A DNA stretch of 8,698 nt from Spirochaetaceae bacterium (GTDB lineage Bacteria; Spirochaetota; Spirochaetia; Treponematales; Breznakiellaceae): the NCBI GenBank assembly GCA_031290205.1, contig JAITNZ010000081.1, positions 1-8,698 on the forward strand. The letters run 5' to 3'. The notes under the pieces are model-generated. The model ran no database searches and was not told the DNA's origin. It was given only the letters and a program-made list of their open reading frames with translations. The translations under genes and the position numbers were made by a program. Numbering within the stretch: the stretch's first letter is position 1; every line of letters starts with the position of its first letter. This document shows positions 4,894 to 8,698 of the stretch, piece by piece.

Positions 4894-7290
4894 ATGGAAT
4901 TGAATCAAGAGATTATCGACAAGCTGGCGGTGCCGGAATTAAAAATCAAGAACCGCATTGCGGACGAATTGACAATCAGTTTGGGGCAGGTGTCTGTTGT
5001 TATGGCGCTGCTTAGCGAGGGGGGCACGGTGCCCTTCATCGCCCGTTACCGCAAGGAAGCGACGGGCAGCCTTGACGAGGTGCAGGTGCGCGATATTGAA
5101 CATCTTGCGGAGCGCTACACGAACCTTGAAAGGCGGCGTATTGAGATCATCAAGGGTATATTCGAGCAGGGAAAACTCACGCCGTTGTTGTATGATAATA
5201 TTATGAAGGCATCGACATTAACCGAGATGGAAGATATTTATGCGCCCTACAAGCGCAAGAAAAAAACTCGCGGGATGATTGCCGAAGAACGGGGGCTAGT
5301 GCCGCTTGCCGATGCAATGCAAATATTAGAGGCGGAAGCCCTGCGCGAAAAGGCAAGCGAATTTATTGTCGAAAATACAGAAAATCCTGAACTTTCCGTG
5401 GCGAGCCTTGATGACGCTTTGCAGGGCGCTATGGATATTATTGCCGAGCGTATCGCGCAGGATACGGAAAACCGCGCCAGAGTAAAAAAATTCTACGAGG
5501 CGGATGGGAAAATAATCGTGAAGGGTGTAGGCACGGATGAGGATAAAAAAACTTCAGTCTATCAGATGTATTGGGACTATAGCGAAAAACTTTCGGAAAT
5601 CAAACCGCATCGCATACTTGCCATTAAACGCGGCGAGCGCGAGGCGAAACTCGAAATCACGATTGATGTTGATGATGAAACTGCAGTGCGGAATTTGCAG
5701 GGCGCTTATGAATTGCACAATGAGTATCACAAGACAGCAATCGAAGACGGTTTAAAGCGCCTTCTTTCACCCGCCGTTATCCGCGAAATCCGCGGCGATG
5801 CACAGGAGAATGCCGACACGCACAGCATCAGCGTATTCAGTGAAAACCTCAAAAATCTTTTAATGCAGCAGCCTATCAAAGGAACGCGCGTGCTTGGTAT
5901 CGACCCGGGCATTCGCACGGGAACAAAATGCGCCGCACTGGATGATACGGGAAAGTATCTTACTAACTTTGTGTTCTATCAGTATAAAGCTGAAGAGGCG
6001 AAGAAACTCGTTCTTGAAGCAATACGGACACATAATATTCAGCTTGTTGCCGTTGGGAACGGCACCGGTGGTAAAGAGGCGCAGGAGATTGTAGCCTCTG
6101 TGATTGCCGACAACAATCTGGAAGTGTTATATACGGTAGTTGATGAAGACGGCGCGTCGGTATATTCGGCGTCGGATATTGCCCGTGAAGAATTTCCCGA
6201 ACTCGACTTAACGATACGCGGCGCTATATCGATTGGAAGGCGTTTACAGGATCCGCTCTCCGAGCTCGTGAAGATACCCCCCCAATCAATTGGGGTGGGG
6301 CTCTATCAGCATGATGTAAACCAGAAAAAACTCTGCGAAACACTCGACGAGGCGGTATCATCGGTGGTAAACAATGTGGGGGTGAATCTGAACACGGCAA
6401 GCGCCTCGCTCTTACGCTATGTATCCGGCATTAACAGCTCGCTTGCAAAAAAAATTATCAAGTATCGGGAAGAAAAAGGAAAAATAAAATCGCGCGCCGA
6501 ATTAGTTGATGTCTCTGGTATGGGTCCGAAATCATACGAGCAATGCGCCGGCTTTTTAAAAATCCCCGAAAGCGCGGAAGCCCTCGACAACACGTGGGTG
6601 CATCCCGAAAACTATGCAATTGCCCGTGCGATAAAGAGCAGCATTACCACGACAGGCAATCTGAACTCAGCCGAGATACAAGAATTAAAAGATACCTATA
6701 AGGTCGGTGATACGACGATTAAAGATATTGTTGAAGAATTAAAAAAGCCTGGACGCGATCCTCGCGAAGGCTATCCGAAACCGATTATGCAAAAGGGTGT
6801 GGTGACTTTCGAGGACCTCAAGACGGGGATGACGATTACCGGCAAGATTAAAAATGTCGTGGACTTCGGCGCTTTTGTCGACTTGGGCATCAAGGAAACC
6901 GCCCTCGTTCACATTTCAGAATTGAGTGATACCTATGTTAAAGACCCGATGGATATTATCAAAGTGGGGGATGTACTCGAATTTAAAATTATTGATCTGG
7001 ATGTCGACAGGAAGCGGATTAGTCTTTCACGCAAAAAAGGCGACAGAACTTTTGAAAAACACGATGCGCCCAAAACCACTGTGGCGGCGACCCAGAATGC
7101 TGACGGCACGGCAAAGAAAAAAGTCCTCGTTGCTAAAAAGGGCAATTCTTTTGTGCAGGAAAAAAATCGTTCCCAATCCAGAACCAGCGCTTCAGCCCCC
7201 CCCTCCTATTCCTCCAGAAAGGATGACGATGGTACGATGTACAATCCGTTTGCCGATGCGCTCAAGAAAATGAAAGAGAAAAGGAGCTAG
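4894..7290 (+). CDS. tex: Tex-family RNA-binding protein (S1 domain)
   Basis: A 798-residue cytoplasmic protein of the Tex/YhgF family, bacterial relatives of Spt6 that bind nucleic acid and affect transcription. The full domain order is visible. The helical N-terminal region includes VPFIARYRKEATGSLDE (46-62) and DIYAPYKRKKKTRG (114-127). The YqgF/RNase H-like domain begins at RVLGIDPGIRTG (332-343), with VGNGTGGKEAQE near 387-398 and IPPQSIGVGLYQHDVNQ (461-477). Two helix-hairpin-helix motifs lie at about 495-560 (SGMGPKSYEQCAGFL at 541-555). The S1 domain is at about 644-715 (GKIKNVVDFGAFVDLG). The basic, Ser-rich tail (716-798) ends in MYNPFADALKKMKEKR. It is slightly longer than common Tex proteins because of this tail. 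The start is supported by GAGG six bases upstream of the ATG at 4894. It is probably transcribed alone. Confidence 0.97.
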   Translation: MELNQEIIDKLAVPELKIKNRIADELTISLGQVSVVMALLSEGGTVPFIARYRKEATGSLDEVQVRDIEHLAERYTNLERRRIEIIKGIFEQGKLTPLLYDNIMKASTLTEMEDIYAPYKRKKKTRGMIAEERGLVPLADAMQILEAEALREKASEFIVENTENPELSVASLDDALQGAMDIIAERIAQDTENRARVKKFYEADGKIIVKGVGTDEDKKTSVYQMYWDYSEKLSEIKPHRILAIKRGEREAKLEITIDVDDETAVRNLQGAYELHNEYHKTAIEDGLKRLLSPAVIREIRGDAQENADTHSISVFSENLKNLLMQQPIKGTRVLGIDPGIRTGTKCAALDDTGKYLTNFVFYQYKAEEAKKLVLEAIRTHNIQLVAVGNGTGGKEAQEIVASVIADNNLEVLYTVVDEDGASVYSASDIAREEFPELDLTIRGAISIGRRLQDPLSELVKIPPQSIGVGLYQHDVNQKKLCETLDEAVSSVVNNVGVNLNTASASLLRYVSGINSSLAKKIIKYREEKGKIKSRAELVDVSGMGPKSYEQCAGFLKIPESAEALDNTWVHPENYAIARAIKSSITTTGNLNSAEIQELKDTYKVGDTTIKDIVEELKKPGRDPREGYPKPIMQKGVVTFEDLKTGMTITGKIKNVVDFGAFVDLGIKETALVHISELSDTYVKDPMDIIKVGDVLEFKIIDLDVDRKRISLSRKKGDRTFEKHDAPKTTVAATQNADGTAKKKVLVAKKGNSFVQEKNRSQSRTSASAPPSYSSRKDDDGTMYNPFADALKKMKEKRS

Positions 7291-7403
7291 TATCTAGTCA
7301 ATGTTGCCATACGAATTAGATACTGATGCATGTTTGAAGAATGGGGAATGGGGATGGGGAACGGGGAACGGGGGAAGATTTCGGTTTGGAAACTTTTTTC
7401 ACG
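7291..7403. other. Spacer after tex with GGGGAAY heptamers
   Basis: Positions 7343-7374 consist of GGGGAAT, GGGGAT, GGGGAAC, GGGGAAC and a final G run, followed by AAGATTT. The end of this block matches the left arm of the cob spacer repeat (GGGGAAYGGGG(G)AAGATTT at 1042-1059 and 7363-7381). It lies in inverted orientation to the array that begins at 7404, so the two form a palindrome-like unit between the convergent genes tex and the lipoprotein. CTAG-TAT-CTAG directly at the tex stop is too small to call a terminator. Confidence 0.6.
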
Positions 7404-7613
7404 CCTCATTCCTCATTATTTACTGCTCATTGCTCATTGCTCATTGCTCATTGCTCATTGCTCATTGCCCACTGTTCACTGTTCACTGTTCACTGCTCAC
7501 TGCTCACTGCTCACTGCTCATTGCTCATTGCTCATTGCTCATTGCCCACTGCTCACTGCTCACTATTCACTGATCACTATTCACTGCTCACTGTCCACTC
7601 CTCATTACTCATT
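7404..7613. repeat. Tandem array of 30 heptamers (consensus NYTCAYT)
   Basis: Thirty 7-bp units follow one another without a register slip: runs of GCTCATT (six, then four), GTTCACT (three), GCTCACT (three, then two) and single variants such as GCCCACT, ATTCACT, GATCACT, GTCCACT and ACTCATT. On the plus strand all three frames stay open and read rotations of the same peptide (LLIAHCS-like); on the minus strand TGA appears in each frame every 21 bases. The last unit contains the lipoprotein stop codon. I do not call the three overlapping plus-strand open frames genes. The structure resembles the short tandemly repeated heptamers known from cyanobacteria. Confidence 0.93.
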
Positions 7614-8205
7614 TGGCTATGGTATAGGTATAGGAATACGCTGCCAAACCGTTTGCGCTCTCCGTTACAATCGTCGATTGCCATGTTGCAAAGCTAGTAG
7701 CGCGGGAATATTTTGTTATAATCCTTCCAGAGGGCTTATTCTTTGTTTTTACCCCATCTGAAAGCTCGTAGCGGTAGTTTATAGCGAGATTCTGTCCGTA
7801 CTCAAGTTCGTATGCTTCAACAAGCTGCCCGGTAGAATCTGGCACCAAGATCGGTATCAAGTCCGCATCCGCACCCTCGATTGCTTGATATACCACCGCA
7901 ATCTGCGCCTCAAAGGGGAGCTGAACAGTGCCTATTGATTTTGTCCAAGGATCTCCCGTGATCGCTTCTGTTTGGGTGGTTCCTGTCGCATCCTTGTATT
8001 TTACTGTCGCGCTGAAACATTCCTTCGTATCGTATCCCAAGCTTAGCGTATACTCGACGGCAAGAGCCGTCTCGTAGTTCGTGAGCGCGGCAAAGCTTGG
8101 CGCCGCCGGACCGGTGTTCTCTGGGTTTGAGCAACCTAAAAAAATGAACGCCGCACTACCCAGCGCCAAGCCGATGAAATTTTTTTTCATTACTAATGTT
8201 TTCAT
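7609..8205 (-). CDS. Small lipoprotein of unknown function
   Basis: A 198-residue protein not recognised as a known family. The N-terminus is a lipoprotein signal: MKTLVMKKN, a hydrophobic stretch (residues 10-22) and the lipobox-like FLGC with the acceptor Cys25, followed by SNPEN. The FLGC box is relaxed compared with LAGC, as is often accepted in spirochaetes. The mature part is Thr, Ala and Tyr-rich with alternating hydrophobic residues (for example AVEYTLSLGYD, LAINYRYELSDG), suggesting beta structure, possibly an immunoglobulin-like or other surface domain; this is inference. The start at 8205 has AGGAG about seven bases upstream; Met6 would be a second choice. The TGA stop lies in the final unit of the heptamer array. 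It follows the S41 peptidase gene on the same strand after about 200 bp. A small stem TACCT/AGGTA (8220-8235) lies just before the ribosome site. Confidence 0.8.
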   Translation of the reverse strand: MKTLVMKKNFIGLALGSAAFIFLGCSNPENTGPAAPSFAALTNYETALAVEYTLSLGYDTKECFSATVKYKDATGTTQTEAITGDPWTKSIGTVQLPFEAQIAVVYQAIEGADADLIPILVPDSTGQLVEAYELEYGQNLAINYRYELSDGVKTKNKPSGRIITKYSRATSFATWQSTIVTESANGLAAYSYTYTIAK

Positions 8206-8259
8206 ACTAAATCTCCTTATACCTTATCTTAGGTAATTTTTTCTTCTCTAAAAATAAAA

Positions 8260-8277
8260 AACCACGAACCACACGAA
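8260..8277. repeat. Fragment of the CACGAACNN element
   Basis: AACCACGAACCACACGAA matches the arm sequence of the MITE-like elements at 2819-3010 and 4669-4829 (the complement of 2960-2994 includes the same units). No terminal repeats are present, so it is a remnant or an independent short copy. Confidence 0.5.
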
Positions 8278-8293
8278 TATATATTTATTCGCC

Positions 8294-8407
<114 letters not shown>

Positions 8408-8412
<5 letters not shown>

Positions 8413-8698
8413 GCTGACTCTCCACATACCGTATTGCCGCCTGAAGCTGGGCATCTGTTCCGCTCAGAAAGTCGTCTCGGTCAAACGGGACTACCTCGTC
8501 CGGCTTGATGCCGACGCCTTCGTAGTTTTCGAAATGCAAGCCCCGCGTCTGATAGCCGGCTTGGACAACTTGCGTCCAGAGCTTGTTGTGCGTAAAGCTG
8601 CCGCCGTGGGTCCAAGTGGGCGTCTCGTCTCCGTTGCGGGGACCGGTGGCGCCCCAGGTTCTGGTGCCGATGATGCGTCCCTTGGGCATTGCCTTGAT
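8408..8698 (-). CDS. S41-family C-terminal processing peptidase, C-terminal part
   Basis: The last 96 residues of a protein whose start lies beyond the window edge; the frame is open through 8698, so the internal ATG at 8689 is not taken as the start. Features match the C-terminal end of the S41 protease domain: PKGRIIGTRTWGATG (visible residues 5-19, the strand and glycine turn after the catalytic helix), YEGVGIKPDEVVPFD (59-73) and the closing helix DAQLQAAIRYVES. The catalytic Ser-Lys pair and any PDZ domain or signal peptide would be upstream and are not seen. Members of this family are exported serine proteases that cleave C-terminal tails of envelope proteins. The terminal residues ESQQ and the TGA stop overlap the heptamer array. 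Confidence 0.85.

Noticed and set aside
6276..6300. Hairpin CCCCAAT-CA-ATTGGGG within tex
   Set aside because: It encodes the conserved IPPQSIGVG segment of Tex in frame, so it is explained by protein coding and is probably chance.
7301..7761. Overlapping plus-strand open frames rich in LLIAHCS
   Set aside because: They are translations of the heptamer array in all three frames, lack good ribosome sites and overlap a better gene on the other strand.

Overview
The window is ordinary bacterial chromosome with a chromosomal-type gene set and an unusually heavy load of short repeats. Base composition is moderate, with many G runs. The genes are two cobalamin-biosynthesis enzymes, a bifunctional-fold N-acetylglutamate synthase, the RNA-binding protein Tex, a small lipoprotein and the end of an S41 protease. 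A host-associated spirochaete of the Treponema type would fit the relaxed lipobox, the cobalamin genes and the repeat-rich spacers. That assignment is an inference with low confidence, because no rRNA or other taxonomic marker is present.

Layout. Positions 1-485 hold no convincing gene, only direct repeats and hairpins. On the minus strand, cobQ (2739-1135) is followed by cobO (989-486), probably as one cobalamin operon. The spacer between them is filled by an inverted repeat built from G-rich heptamers. The divergent spacer 2740-3063 holds the first copy of a 160-190 bp palindromic MITE-like element. On the plus strand follow argA (3064-4458), a repeat-rich spacer with hairpins and the second copy of that element (4669-4829), then tex (4894-7290). 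Convergent to tex, on the minus strand, are an unrecognised lipoprotein (8205-7609) and, upstream of it, the C-terminal part of an S41-family peptidase (8698-8408, cut by the window edge). Two long arrays of 7-bp tandem repeats lie exactly at the 3' ends of these last two genes.

How the genes work together. CobO adenosylates the corrinoid cobalt and CobQ amidates the adenosylated a,c-diamide, so these two are consecutive pathway steps. ArgA starts arginine synthesis but has no other arg gene beside it. Tex is a housekeeping transcription and RNA-associated protein. The S41 peptidase and lipoprotein are probably exported envelope proteins that may be co-transcribed.

What stands out is the repeat biology rather than a new protein system. 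A palindromic repeat appears to have been accepted in frame inside cobQ. A 14-G tract lies in argA. A matched pair of elements sits just upstream of argA and tex. Two heptamer arrays supply the TGA stop codons of both minus-strand genes at their edge, in the same register. I see no CRISPR array, tRNA, rRNA, transposase gene or defence system.
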